Source: Ferruginibacter sp. (GTDB lineage: Bacteria; Bacteroidota; Bacteroidia; Chitinophagales; Chitinophagaceae). Taken from it: DNA of 45,412 nucleotides. This document shows, piece by piece, positions 24,401-33,793 of the stretch. The stretch is taken from positions 1 through 45,412 of the forward strand of contig JANXXM010000086.1 in NCBI GenBank assembly GCA_025350645.1, written 5' to 3'. The notes below the pieces were generated by a model that was not told the DNA's origin, searched no databases, and was given only the letters and a program-made list of their open reading frames with translations. The translations under genes were made by a program, and so were the position numbers. The stretch's first letter is position 1, and each line of letters opens with the position of its first letter.

Positions 24401-25798
24401 TTATTGTTCGGCCAAAATTTCTTTTGGTTCGTTTTCAAATAAGCTTTGTATTACCAATGTACCCTGAGAATAGTTTTCATCATGCTGGGAAACATCCAGC
24501 CCCAGCAACTCTTCTTCCTGGCTTACCCTTATGGGCAAAATAAAATTGATGAATTTAAATATGCCGAATGACACAGTAAAGCTGTACCCAACAACAATGG
24601 CCAGGCCTTTTAACTGGGTTAAAAAGAAAGCTGTGCCTCCGTAAAATAATCCATCAGCTCCTGCTGCGTTAACAGATTTGGTAGCAAAAATGCCTGTCAT
24701 AATCATGCCTACTATTCCCCCAATACCATGGCAGGGAAATACATCCAGCGTATCATCCAGTGTTGATTTTGCTTTATAATGTACAGCAACATTGGAGATG
24801 ATTGCCGCAATAAAACCAATAAAGATACTTTGCGGAATGGCCACATAACCTGCACCTGGGGTAATGGCTACCAAACCCACTACAGCCCCTATACAAAAAC
24901 CAAGTACAGAGGGTTTTTTACCTTTTATGACGTCAAAAAACATCCAGCTTAAACCTGCCGCCGCCGCCGCAGTATTGGTAGTAGCAAATGCAGATACAGC
25001 CAGTGTATTAGCTGCCAAAGCAGAACCTGCGTTAAAACCAAACCACCCAAACCAAAGTAAGCCCGTACCTATAAGTACATAAGGAATATTTGCGGGGGGA
25101 ATTTCTTTATGATCAATATGCGATTGTCTTCTTTTTAAAACTAATGCACCTGCAAGGGCTGCACAACCTGCCGAGATGTGAACAACAGTGCCACCTGCAA
25201 AATCCAACACGCCTATTTTAGCTAAAAATCCCTGCGGGTGCCATGTCCAATGTGCAAGGGGCGCATACACCAGCAAACTAAATAACACTATGAATAAAAT
25301 GTAAGCTGTAAACTTGATACGCTCTGCTACAGCTCCTACCACCAAGCCCGGAGTAATAATGGCAAACATTAATTGAAATAATGCAAATAACAATAACGGA
25401 ATAGTAAATGTGGCCCCACCTTGTAAGTGCGGAGCACCGGAAGCTACACCTTTAAACATAAAATGTGTAAACGGATTACCAATAAAACCGCCTATGGTTT
25501 CTCCAAAACATAAACTATATCCTACTGTAACCCATAAAACACTTACCACTCCTGCTGCCACTACACTTTTTATCATAGTGCTTATTACATTTTTACGGGT
25601 AACCATACCTCCATAAAAAAAGGCAAGGCCGGGTGTCATTAAAAATACCAATGCAGTAGCTACTATAATCCACGCTATATCCGCAGCATTAAACTTGCCA
25701 TCATCAAAATTTGGCAGAGAGGGAATAAAAATGCAAGCAATTGCCACTAATGCAAGAATTAAAAATGGGGCAAAATTCTTAAAAGTTAAGTTATTCAT
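24401..25798 (-). CDS. amt: Ammonium transporter
   Basis: Amt proteins conduct ammonium/ammonia across the inner membrane as trimers. The 465-residue protein has an N-terminal hydrophobic segment (residues 10-27), then the core with MTPGLAFFYGGMV, the first pore histidine in VHISAGCAALAGA, and the second in FPCHGIGGIVGMIMTG. The C-terminal tail carries EEELLGLDVSQHDE, the region that meets PII proteins in relatives. No glnK (PII) gene lies beside it, unlike many amt loci. The porin gene follows. Upstream is a 324-bp very AT-rich divergent region. Confidence 0.95.
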   Translation of the reverse strand: MNNLTFKNFAPFLILALVAIACIFIPSLPNFDDGKFNAADIAWIIVATALVFLMTPGLAFFYGGMVTRKNVISTMIKSVVAAGVVSVLWVTVGYSLCFGETIGGFIGNPFTHFMFKGVASGAPHLQGGATFTIPLLLFALFQLMFAIITPGLVVGAVAERIKFTAYILFIVLFSLLVYAPLAHWTWHPQGFLAKIGVLDFAGGTVVHISAGCAALAGALVLKRRQSHIDHKEIPPANIPYVLIGTGLLWFGWFGFNAGSALAANTLAVSAFATTNTAAAAAGLSWMFFDVIKGKKPSVLGFCIGAVVGLVAITPGAGYVAIPQSIFIGFIAAIISNVAVHYKAKSTLDDTLDVFPCHGIGGIVGMIMTGIFATKSVNAAGADGLFYGGTAFFLTQLKGLAIVVGYSFTVSFGIFKFINFILPIRVSQEEELLGLDVSQHDENYSQGTLVIQSLFENEPKEILAEQ

Positions 25799-26083
25799 AA
25801 TTTCAAATTATATTAAAAAATATTTGTATTTTTTTTATGAAATTAATGAAAAAAGCTAAAAAGATTGCAAAAAAATTGTATTTAATTTTATATAATTTAT
25901 AAAATACTATTATTTTTATACTTTATGGTATAATTTCAATTTTATATAAATATTATAATTTTATTCATATTCTTATAGAATGTAATTAATTAAATATTAA
26001 CTTCAACGTTAGTGTTTTGCAGACATAAAAGCTTTTTCTTTCGAAAATAAAAATTTTTACTAAATAAGTAAAAGATAAACGCT
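25799..26083. other. AT-rich divergent intergenic region
   Basis: Between the ammonium transporter and the T9SS cargo gene lie 324 bp of very AT-rich sequence with no coding frame or RNA gene that I can recognise. It must contain the leftward amt promoter; a TATAATTTG close to the amt start resembles a -7 box with one extra base. No sigma-54-type GG-N10-GC element was seen. Confidence 0.6.
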
Positions 26084-26091
26084 TAATTTTG
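26084..26091 (+). promoter_or_regulatory. Putative -7 element for the T9SS cargo gene
   Basis: TAATTTTG followed by C matches TAnnTTTG and lies 31 bp before the ATG at 26123, predicting a leader of about 25-30 bases. No clear -33 box is present. Confidence 0.45.
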
Positions 26092-26122
26092 CTAGCTTAA
26101 ATCACATTAAAATCAATTTTTT

Positions 26123-27232
26123 ATGAAACAATTTTTTACTAAGTTAATAGTGATCATACTAATCGCCGCCTCACCAAAAGGGCATGCGCAATGCAATGTA
26201 AATTTGCTTACCAACCCGGGATTTGATTCTCCTGTGCAGACACAAATTGGCAATAATCTTACAGGATCATTTACATTTAATGGATGGACTATGACGGGAG
26301 GTCCTTTTAATGTAATACAAACCGATGGATCTATATATGCCGGTGGTCCGGATAATGCACAAAATGGAAATCAGTATGTAGATATTACTTCTGCAGGTGG
26401 TACAATCTACCAGGATTTTACGATTACCGGCATTACAAAGCCAGTAGGTTACAGTGGCTATTTTTCCAGCAGAGAGCAGGGTGCCTATACCGACTGGGTA
26501 GCAAGTATAGATATCATTGACCTTGGTACCAATACGGTGGTAAGTTCTTCTAATACAAGGTTGTTTACCAATGCGGATGGGGCGGTGCCTGCACAGGATG
26601 CATGGTATTTTTTATATGGCAATGTAAATTTACCCGCAGGCAATTACAGGTTCCAGGCAAACCTCGGCGATTATGGTAATTTTGATGCAGCTTCTGTAGC
26701 TCAGAATTGTGTATTGGCCACAAATTTGACATCGCTCACGGGTAATTATGCTGCCAACAAAACGCTATTGAACTGGAAAGCAGAAAACACTCAAAATATT
26801 AAGGGTTTTGGAATAGAAAGAAGTATAGATGGCATAAGTTTTACGGAGATTGGAGCACTGAATTTATCCGCCACAAACCAGTATACTTTTACAGATGTAA
26901 ACCCACCCGCTGATGCAAAAATATTTTACCGTTTAAAAATAATGAGCAGAAACGGAAATTTTTCTTATACCGATATTATTATTATTAATACAAAAAATAA
27001 TGTAAATTTTTCTGTATCGCCAAACCCGGTAATGAACAATCTTACCGTATCTGGTTTAAAAACAACTGGAGACATAATAGTAACAGATGCTTTGGGTCAT
27101 TTAGTAGTATCGCAAAAAATACAGGCACTACAATCCTATACAATAGATGTATCCTTATGGAGTAAAGGAATGTACATCATTACTTATTTTGATGGCACTA
27201 AAAAAGCTACCCAAAAATTTATAAAGCTATAA
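26123..27232 (+). CDS. Secreted protein with type IX secretion sorting domain
   Basis: A 369-residue secreted protein. The signal peptide covers residues 1-22 (ending KGHAQ). The mature N-terminus CNVNLLTNPGFDSPV and NGNQYVDITSAGG resemble jelly-roll, carbohydrate-binding-like domains (about 25-190). A fibronectin-like linker follows (LLNWKAENTQNIKGFGIERS, near 215). The C-terminus (about 295-369) is a T9SS type A sorting domain: VSPNPVMNNLTVSG, SKGMYIITY and a final KFIKL. The protein is thus exported across the outer membrane and processed there. The target and ligand are unknown. An intrinsic terminator follows. Confidence 0.9.
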   Translation: MKQFFTKLIVIILIAASPKGHAQCNVNLLTNPGFDSPVQTQIGNNLTGSFTFNGWTMTGGPFNVIQTDGSIYAGGPDNAQNGNQYVDITSAGGTIYQDFTITGITKPVGYSGYFSSREQGAYTDWVASIDIIDLGTNTVVSSSNTRLFTNADGAVPAQDAWYFLYGNVNLPAGNYRFQANLGDYGNFDAASVAQNCVLATNLTSLTGNYAANKTLLNWKAENTQNIKGFGIERSIDGISFTEIGALNLSATNQYTFTDVNPPADAKIFYRLKIMSRNGNFSYTDIIIINTKNNVNFSVSPNPVMNNLTVSGLKTTGDIIVTDALGHLVVSQKIQALQSYTIDVSLWSKGMYIITYFDGTKKATQKFIKL

Positions 27233-27255
27233 ACACAGAAATACAGATATGAATT

Positions 27256-27286
27256 AAAATCCTCTTTTTTAAAAGAGGATTTTTTT
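27256..27286 (+). terminator. Intrinsic terminator of the T9SS cargo gene
   Basis: AAAATCCTCTTTT (27256-27268) pairs with AAAAGAGGATTTT (27271-27283) over a 2-base apparent loop, followed by more Ts to 27286. The stem starts 24 bp after the stop codon. The A-run on the left means it could also stop leftward transcription. Confidence 0.85.
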
Positions 27287-27317
27287 ATATAACAAACGCT
27301 AAGTATAGAAATAAAAC

Positions 27318-27387
27318 CTCAAAGGATTATTAAATAAGGTTACATGTTTTGATTATTAATGGAATACTCAAAAGGATTATCAATAAA
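27318..27387 (+). repeat. Pair of imperfect direct repeats upstream of the AI-2E-family gene
   Basis: CTCAAAGGATTATTAAATAA near 27318 recurs as CTCAAAAGGATTATCAATAA near 27367, about 49 bp apart, with one inserted A and one change. This spacing is close to whole turns of the helix, so a paired regulator site is possible. Nothing else is recognised in this 283-bp gap apart from the terminator. Confidence 0.45.
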
Positions 27388-27515
27388 ATAAAGATCTGTG
27401 CGTGCAAATAAAAAGAGCCTGAAATATAACTGTATTATTTAAGTATTATTTAGAACAATATTTTAATGGATAATTTTTTGCAGTAAAATAAATCTTATTC
27501 ATTAAAGAAAACATT

Positions 27516-28640
27516 GTGGAAAATTTAAGATCAAATAACTTATACCGGCAATTGTCCAAAGCTATTTTTTTAGCTGGAGGTTTAATAATACTCCTGTGGC
27601 TCTTTTACAAAATGATAAGTGTGGTACTGCTTATGCTTTTTGCATTAATACTTGCTGTAGCCATAAACGGCCCGGTAACAGCTTTAGAAAAGAAAGGAGT
27701 AACAAGGGGTTGGGCAACCGCAATTGTTTTTGTAATAATTTTTACGGTCTTTATTGTTATCATTTTATTCATTGGTCCAAAAATAACTGAACAAATATCT
27801 GTAGTTATAAAAAACCTTCCGGGGTATGCAATGGAAGCATCTGCAAAAATAAAATCCTGGTTTGCGTACAATTCATCTTTACAGCAGCAACTCACTATGG
27901 AGCCATCCACTGCATCAAATATTTTTCCATCGCTGCCAAAAACTTTATTGCAGGTGGGCGATTTTTCTTTATCTGTTTTATCACAGGTATTAGTAGTTAT
28001 TGTATTTATAAGCATGGTGGGTTATACTGTGGCAAACCCACGCCCGCTTTTTGCATTATATCTTACCGGGTTTGCCGAAGCTAAAAAAGATAAAGCCGCT
28101 ATAGCATTTACAAGAATATCTTCTATGATAAGAGGCTGGATAAGATCTATCTTGATAGGTGGTGCGGTAAATGCAATTGCCGCAACGATTTTTTTAAATA
28201 TTATGGGTGTTCCTGGAGCTTTTGTTTGGGGTGCACTGGCCTTTTTTACAGAATTTATACCCAGGATTGGATTTTTTATAAAAGCACTTCCCCCTATACT
28301 TATTGCGCTTTCTATAAATGGTACTACTGCGCTTTGGGTAACAGTATTTTACCTGGCATCAGATGAGCTTATGGCAGATTTTATAATGCCGAATGTAAGA
28401 TCCAACACAATGAAAATACATCCTGTTGCAATATTATTTACAGTAATGGCTATGGGAGCAGCATTTGGCTTTATAGGAATATTACTGGCTACACCACTTG
28501 CTGGAATTATAAAAGCATGCTACGAAGTATTTTGGGCAAACAAATACGAAAACGATAAGTTAACGGAGCAAAGAATTGGTTTGATGATGTATCCAAACGG
28601 GATCCCAGCTGCGAAAGCGGAAAGTAAAAATGTAGAATAA
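27516..28640 (+). CDS. AI-2E family transporter (PerM-like)
   Basis: A 374-residue integral membrane protein of the AI-2 exporter/PerM superfamily, with about eight membrane helices, a GVPGAFVWGALAFFTEFIPRIG segment (near residues 225-246) typical of the family, and GFIGILLATPLAGIIK near the C-terminus. Members export autoinducer-2, exchange sodium and protons, or have unknown substrates; the sequence does not decide. The start is GTG at 27516, the only in-frame start before the conserved region (ENLRSNNLYRQLSKAIF). It stands alone between a terminator and a long non-coding gap. Confidence 0.88.
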   Translation: MENLRSNNLYRQLSKAIFLAGGLIILLWLFYKMISVVLLMLFALILAVAINGPVTALEKKGVTRGWATAIVFVIIFTVFIVIILFIGPKITEQISVVIKNLPGYAMEASAKIKSWFAYNSSLQQQLTMEPSTASNIFPSLPKTLLQVGDFSLSVLSQVLVVIVFISMVGYTVANPRPLFALYLTGFAEAKKDKAAIAFTRISSMIRGWIRSILIGGAVNAIAATIFLNIMGVPGAFVWGALAFFTEFIPRIGFFIKALPPILIALSINGTTALWVTVFYLASDELMADFIMPNVRSNTMKIHPVAILFTVMAMGAAFGFIGILLATPLAGIIKACYEVFWANKYENDKLTEQRIGLMMYPNGIPAAKAESKNVE

Positions 28641-28956
28641 AAAATAATTTATTTCTGTGAAATACAATATTATATAAAATTGTTTCCCTTTAATTTTTAA
28701 AATATTAGCCTAAAAGAGATAAAAGTTTAATTCATTTGAACATATCATCACTAAAAAGAGAAATTTTTAAAAAAGAGATAAAAAAGTAAGCACTTTTTAA
28801 GGCATTTTCTATCTTAAATAGCAAATGATATTAAAAAAAATCCTCTCAAAGTGTAAGAAACTTTATATTTTCGGAAAGTAATATTTTTTAATAAGACGAT
28901 TTAGTTATTAAAATTTAAAAGGATACTAAAATTTAAGTATAAGAGAAAAAATAATC
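28641..28956. other. Non-coding gap with short direct repeats
   Basis: This 316-bp AT-rich gap before the hybrid kinase contains the 13-mer AAAAGAGATAAAA twice (28712-28724 and 28771-28783) and a related AAAAAGAGAAATT between them. I see no coding frame, RNA gene or clear TAnnTTTG box. The repeats might be binding sites for a regulator of the kinase gene. Confidence 0.5.
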
Positions 28957-31449
28957 ATGACTACTTTTTTGGGCACCTGGCAAAAATTAATTTATAACGG
29001 TGTATTACTGCACACTTCCGGCAAGGATAAAAGACTGATTGCCCTGACTAATTTTTTATTACTTACTTCTTTTTCGGCATATATAATTTTTGATATACTA
29101 CTTTATCAAAATAAAATAATTGCTCTGCCACATTTTATTTTGCTCACTGTAATTATGCTTTTCGCTTTTTTTACTGCATTTGTTTTAATGAGTTTAAAAA
29201 AGGTTCTTACCGCAAAATTCTGTTTATTAGCAGCAATATTCCTGGCAATATTTTTCTATGATAATTATATCGGTAAGGGCTTTGGTATAGCCTTGTATTA
29301 TTTCCCTTTCTTTCTTTCTACCCTCTATATTTTTACATGGGAAAAAGAAAAAAATTACCTCATAGGATTATTATTTTTGCCTGTTGTACTTATATTTATT
29401 TCGGGTAATTTAAAAGGCATATTAATAGATATTTTACCTGCAAAAGAGAATAACATCTTTTATAATTACAATTTTATACTGTCATTTTTGCTAATGGCAG
29501 CAAATGCAGTTGCAGTAATAATTGAACACAATCATTTTTTAAAAAGAGATGAAAATATAAAGCTGGATTTACAGAGCCTTATAGACAATACAAAAGGATA
29601 TATATGGAGCATAAATAAAGAGTATGAACTCATTGCTTACAACAGTGCCTTTTCAGGATTTGTACTGGAGGCTTATGAAGAGAAATGTTTTGAAGGGTTT
29701 GACGTAAAAAAGATTTTGAACAAACCAAACAGTGCCAGAACTTTTCCTTTTATCTATAAAAAAGTATTGCGTGGTGAAACTATTTCAGAGGAGTATTTTT
29801 CCAACGGAAATTATTTTGAAATGCAGGCTTCGCCACTGCTTAATAATGAAGGAAAATTTGTAGGGGCTACTTTTCACAGCCAGATTATAACGGCAAAAAA
29901 AATAGCTGAACAAAATCTTATACAATCTAAAATAAACCTGGAAACCCTTGTAGATAGTATAGGTAATAGCACCTGGAGTTTAACCAAGGATTATAAAATT
30001 ATTGTAGCCAGTAAATTATACAGGGAGGATATGAAACGCATATTTAATGCAGATATAACTCCTGGTTTTGATATAAGTACATTGTTTAAGTTGCCCAATT
30101 ATCCCGAAGAGTGGCGAAGGCAATACGACACTATTTTTAGCGGGCAAAATATTTTTGAAGATTATAGTTTTGGAGATAATCATTTTGAACTTACTGCGGT
30201 ACCTATAAAATATATTAACAAAGAAGTATCTGGTGCAGTTTTCTTTTCAAGAGATATAACTGCAAGAAAAAGAGCGGAGCAGGAACTTAACCATTCCCGA
30301 ATAAAGGCGGAAGAAGCTACGCTGGCAAAAGCACAGTTTTTATCTAACATGAGCCATGAGCTGCGTACACCCTTAAATGGAATTATAGGCCTTACTCATA
30401 TTCTGCTTAACGAAAATTATCTGCCCTCCCAAGCCGATCATTTAGAAACGCTTAAATATTCCGGCGACCATATGCTGGTACTTATAAATGATATACTGGA
30501 TTTTAATAAAATAGAAGCTGGTAAAATAGTGCTGGAAAACAATGCATTTAGCATTAGCGACACTATAAAAAAAATGCAAACTTTTTTTTCGTGGGAAGCA
30601 GAAAAAAAGCAAATCATTTTTAATGTAAATATAGATGAAAGGCTAGAAAGGCCGGTATATGGTGATATTACTAGACTGCGGCAGGTACTTACAAACCTAA
30701 TAAGTAATGCTATAAAATTTACGGATACTGGTGCTGTAACGGTAGACGCAACTATAATAAAAAAAACAGCTACAAATAAATCCCTTATTCGTTTTAGAAT
30801 AGCTGATACGGGTATAGGAATAGCAGAAAATAAACTAAGCAGAATATTTGAAAGTTTTTCTCAGGCTGACCCAAGTACGATAAGAAAATATGGTGGCTCC
30901 GGCCTGGGATTAACCATTTCTAAAAAAATATTGGAACTTATGGATGCACAGCTTTTTGTAGAAAGTATTGCAGGCAAAGGAAGTATTTTTTGGTTTGAAA
31001 AGATTTTTGAAAGTGCCGAAAATACAAATGAAGATATAACCGCTATTACGAAGCCATCAAAAAAAGACCTTAATAATATTCATATTTTGGTAGTAGAAGA
31101 TAATCCTATAAATATGATGGTGGCCACAAAAACATTGCAAAAATGGAATGTAAGAATATCAAGGGCTACAGACGGACAACAGGCAATAGCGCTTGTTATG
31201 CTACATCATTACGATGTAATACTGATGGATTTGCAAATGCCGGTTATGGATGGGATTACGGCCACAAAAAATATTCGCATGCAAAAAATAGAAACACCTG
31301 TTATAGCACTTACGGCTACAGTAGATGAAAACCTGCTGGTAAATCTTATAGAAATAGGCATGAATGAAATAGTACAAAAACCTTTTTCGCCAGATGATCT
31401 TTTTGAAAAAATAAGAATGGTGATCAAAAAAAATAACAATGCATTATAA
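28957..31449 (+). CDS. Hybrid sensor histidine kinase/response regulator
   Basis: An 830-residue inner-membrane signalling protein. The first 195 residues contain about six membrane helices without a large outer domain. Two PAS-like units follow (about 205-325 and 330-450), each ending in a SRDITARKRAEQ-type helix. The dimerisation domain has the phospho-accepting H467 in SNMSHELRTPLNG. The ATPase domain has ISNAIKFTDTG (N box), DTGIGI and GGSGLGLTIS. The C-terminal receiver domain (about 707-825) has VVEDN and phospho-acceptor D758 in MDLQMPVMDG, plus the conserved lysine in VQKPFSP. No HPt or DNA-binding output is adjacent, so its target lies elsewhere or the receiver regulates the kinase itself. 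Confidence 0.94.
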   Translation: MTTFLGTWQKLIYNGVLLHTSGKDKRLIALTNFLLLTSFSAYIIFDILLYQNKIIALPHFILLTVIMLFAFFTAFVLMSLKKVLTAKFCLLAAIFLAIFFYDNYIGKGFGIALYYFPFFLSTLYIFTWEKEKNYLIGLLFLPVVLIFISGNLKGILIDILPAKENNIFYNYNFILSFLLMAANAVAVIIEHNHFLKRDENIKLDLQSLIDNTKGYIWSINKEYELIAYNSAFSGFVLEAYEEKCFEGFDVKKILNKPNSARTFPFIYKKVLRGETISEEYFSNGNYFEMQASPLLNNEGKFVGATFHSQIITAKKIAEQNLIQSKINLETLVDSIGNSTWSLTKDYKIIVASKLYREDMKRIFNADITPGFDISTLFKLPNYPEEWRRQYDTIFSGQNIFEDYSFGDNHFELTAVPIKYINKEVSGAVFFSRDITARKRAEQELNHSRIKAEEATLAKAQFLSNMSHELRTPLNGIIGLTHILLNENYLPSQADHLETLKYSGDHMLVLINDILDFNKIEAGKIVLENNAFSISDTIKKMQTFFSWEAEKKQIIFNVNIDERLERPVYGDITRLRQVLTNLISNAIKFTDTGAVTVDATIIKKTATNKSLIRFRIADTGIGIAENKLSRIFESFSQADPSTIRKYGGSGLGLTISKKILELMDAQLFVESIAGKGSIFWFEKIFESAENTNEDITAITKPSKKDLNNIHILVVEDNPINMMVATKTLQKWNVRISRATDGQQAIALVMLHHYDVILMDLQMPVMDGITATKNIRMQKIETPVIALTATVDENLLVNLIEIGMNEIVQKPFSPDDLFEKIRMVIKKNNNAL

Positions 31450-31488
31450 AAAAAACTTTTGACTACTTTAAAATTTAAAATAAAAACA

Positions 31489-31866
31489 TCAACTTATCAT
31501 AGGTAAATATTTAAGACGATTTTCTATTATTATCCATATATTTATTATTGTAAGAACTACCGCCAGAGGCAAACCAGAAGGAACGCTGACAATATTTGTA
31601 CATAAAATACCAAGCATTACAGGAAGAATAATAACAGCACCCAAAGCCCTGTATTTTGGAAATATAATAAGCAACCCCCCAATAATTTCTGCAATACCCA
31701 CCAGCGGCATAAGCCATTTTATTTCCATAAAAGCACTCATTACTTTCAGCATGCCGGGTGGCATATCTTTTGGCATGGGCATGTAATGTAAAAATTTATC
31801 AAGGCCGGCATTTATAAACAATAGTCCAAAAAGGAGGCAGATAACAAAAAGAATTTTACGTTTCAT
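31489..31866 (-). CDS. DoxX family membrane protein
   Basis: A 125-residue protein with four predicted membrane helices: residues 4-22 (LFVICLLFGLLFINAGLDKF), about 50-68 (LMPLVGIAEIIGGLLIIF), 72-92 and 98-118. The GIAEIIGGLLI segment is typical of DoxX/SURF4-like proteins, whose function in bacteria is mostly unclear; some take part in thiosulfate oxidation or thiol homeostasis. It is convergent with the hybrid kinase and separated by 39 bp without a strong terminator. Confidence 0.82.
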   Translation of the reverse strand: MKRKILFVICLLFGLLFINAGLDKFLHYMPMPKDMPPGMLKVMSAFMEIKWLMPLVGIAEIIGGLLIIFPKYRALGAVIILPVMLGILCTNIVSVPSGLPLAVVLTIINIWIIIENRLKYLPMIS

Positions 31867-31995
31867 AATAATTGTTTTGGTGTAGTAAAAGATAATTTAC
31901 AAAATGAAACTAAAATAAAAAATGGAAGTAAAAAATAATATTTACAGACGTAATGAATTTTTTTGGTTAAACTCCTCAGTAAAAACTAATGGCAT

Positions 31996-32634
31996 TTACA
32001 ATAGCGGGTTAATGATGTTACTTATTTCTTTAGCTTTATTCATTATCATAAAATGGCCACCTTTTTCTATGATATGCGTTGCATTTACTTTTTTTAGAGG
32101 AAACATATTATCCGCCGTACCGTGCAGGTGAAAAATATTATAGGGCACCCAGTTGTTTTGCCAGTTAAATATTTCATTTACGGCCCAATTGGTATACGCA
32201 AGTGGTACTTTTTTCCTGTAATTGCGGGCTACTTCCTTTTCTTCTTCGGTTACAGTACCCAGCATTTTATTTTGTATAGGCTCCAGTAGCCGAAAAGATT
32301 TTAACGGAAAAATTTTGTTTAATTTAAAGGTGCTGCATAGCTTCATCCACAAAGGCAATTCATCTTTACTTTTTATACTGGATATAAGAAAGATTTTTTC
32401 CACCGGAATAATTTTTGCAATTTCAATACTCATCATACCACCAAAAGAAAGTCCTATTAAAACAGGGTTTTTTTCAGTAATTCCTTTTGCCATGCGCTTT
32501 GCGTAGCCGCTAATACTTTCATTTTTTTCCGGCAATAGCCAGGGTAAATGTTTTATAATTACGTTATGCAGCCGTAGTTTGCTAAAGGCTTTTTCATCTG
32601 CCCCCAGGCCACTAATACAATAAACTGTTTTCAT
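31996..32634 (-). CDS. Alpha/beta hydrolase
   Basis: A 212-residue cytosolic serine hydrolase. The N-terminal strand VYCISGLGADEKAF supplies the oxyanion region, the nucleophile elbow is GLSFGG with S63, the acid is likely the aspartate of HGTADNMFP, and the histidine lies in EKGGHFMI near the C-terminus. The compact cap region lacks features that would reveal a substrate. It begins 15 bp after the FAH-family stop and is probably in the same operon. Confidence 0.85.
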   Translation of the reverse strand: MKTVYCISGLGADEKAFSKLRLHNVIIKHLPWLLPEKNESISGYAKRMAKGITEKNPVLIGLSFGGMMSIEIAKIIPVEKIFLISSIKSKDELPLWMKLCSTFKLNKIFPLKSFRLLEPIQNKMLGTVTEEEKEVARNYRKKVPLAYTNWAVNEIFNWQNNWVPYNIFHLHGTADNMFPLKKVNATHIIEKGGHFMIMNKAKEISNIINPLL

Positions 32635-32649
32635 AAAAATTATTTACCG

Positions 32650-33657
32650 CTACTGCTTTTTTAAAGCGAGAATACTAAAATCTGTTTCTTCTGCTACGAT
32701 AGTATTTTTTAAAATGCCTAATCCATCTATTTCCATTATAACTTCATCTTTGTTTTGCAACCATTGTTCTTTATAATTGGGATCGTTTAATTTGCCCGTG
32801 CCATTCAATTCTAAAAAACAGCCTGTGCCTACTGTACCACTGCCAATAACATCGCCAGCATACATATCTACACCATACGCACAGCGTTCTATAAGTTCTG
32901 CAAAGGTCCAATCCATAGCTGCAAGGTTACCCTGGCTTACGGTTATACCATTTACTTTGCAACTCATATTAAGATTCCAGTTTTTGCCGGTATGTCCTTC
33001 TTTGCAAGGCACTTCAAATTCTTCTAGTTCATCCAGCGTTACCAGCATGGGCCCTGTTGCGGTACTAAAATCTTTTCCTTTAGCAGGGCCAAGGTTAAGC
33101 AGCATTTCTTCCATTTGCAGGCGGCGGGCACTCATATCATTCATAATCATAAGGCCGGCTATATAATTATCTGCATCGGCAGCTTTTATATTTTTACCAT
33201 GTTTGCAAATTACAATAGCTGCCTCCAGTTCAAAATCTAGTTTTTCAAAATGATCTGGCATACAATGTATTGGCCCCGGGCCTTGTATACTGTTGTGGTT
33301 AGTAAAATAAAAAATGGGATATTGGTCAAATTCGGTTATCATATCTACCTTTCTGTTGCGCCTTGCAGCAGCTACGTGCTGCCTAAATGCGTAACCATCT
33401 CTGCAACTGGTGGGGTGTGGTACGGGTGCTAATATATTTGCATGTTCAATAAGTGTTGTACTTTTATTTTCAAAGCCGCCATCCTTTATTTTACGCTCTG
33501 CTGCCAGTGCCATTGGGTAGTAATCTTCCCAAAAATTAAGAAACATCGTCATACTCATTGGCAGATCAGGATGTAGTTTATCGGTATCGTATAACCTGCT
33601 ATTTACAAGCAAAGCAAGTTGTTCGGTATCGTTTTTAAAATAGGTAACTAGCTTCAT
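32650..33657 (-). CDS. Fumarylacetoacetate hydrolase family protein
   Basis: A 335-residue enzyme of the FAH superfamily, which hydrolyses or isomerises carbon-carbon bonds in aromatic or sugar-acid breakdown. Seen are the N-terminal KLVTYFKNDTEQLALLV domain, the active-site part RNRKVDMITEFDQYPIFYF with NHNSIQGPG, the metal-binding FELEAAIVICKHGKN, MIMNDMSARR, and the closing GDVIGSGTVGTGCFLEL. The N-terminal beta domain and length suggest a fumarylacetoacetase-like two-domain member, but homogentisate-pathway partners are not present, so I do not call it fahA. The hydrolase gene follows within 15 bp. It is divergent from the fatty-acid hydroxylase gene. Confidence 0.9.
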   Translation of the reverse strand: MKLVTYFKNDTEQLALLVNSRLYDTDKLHPDLPMSMTMFLNFWEDYYPMALAAERKIKDGGFENKSTTLIEHANILAPVPHPTSCRDGYAFRQHVAAARRNRKVDMITEFDQYPIFYFTNHNSIQGPGPIHCMPDHFEKLDFELEAAIVICKHGKNIKAADADNYIAGLMIMNDMSARRLQMEEMLLNLGPAKGKDFSTATGPMLVTLDELEEFEVPCKEGHTGKNWNLNMSCKVNGITVSQGNLAAMDWTFAELIERCAYGVDMYAGDVIGSGTVGTGCFLELNGTGKLNDPNYKEQWLQNKDEVIMEIDGLGILKNTIVAEETDFSILALKKQ

Positions 33658-33770
33658 TTTAAGATTTTATTGTATGAAATAATATTTTTGGAATTATAAT
33701 TGTAATAGAATTTATGTAGAAACAGATAACAAATTTATGCTTACAAAGGCCAACCAAAAAATGAATTTGT

Positions 33771-33778
33771 ATATTTGC
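33771..33778 (+). promoter_or_regulatory. Putative -7 element for the fatty-acid hydroxylase gene
   Basis: TATATTTG followed by C matches TAnnTTTG and ends 15 bp before the ATG at 33794, predicting a leader of about a dozen bases. No -33 box is obvious. Confidence 0.5.
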
Positions 33779-33793
33779 AACTCAATATAAACA

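Noticed and set aside
27605-28015. A 136-codon leftward frame over the AI-2E-family gene
   Set aside because: Shadow of a membrane-protein gene with no independent support.
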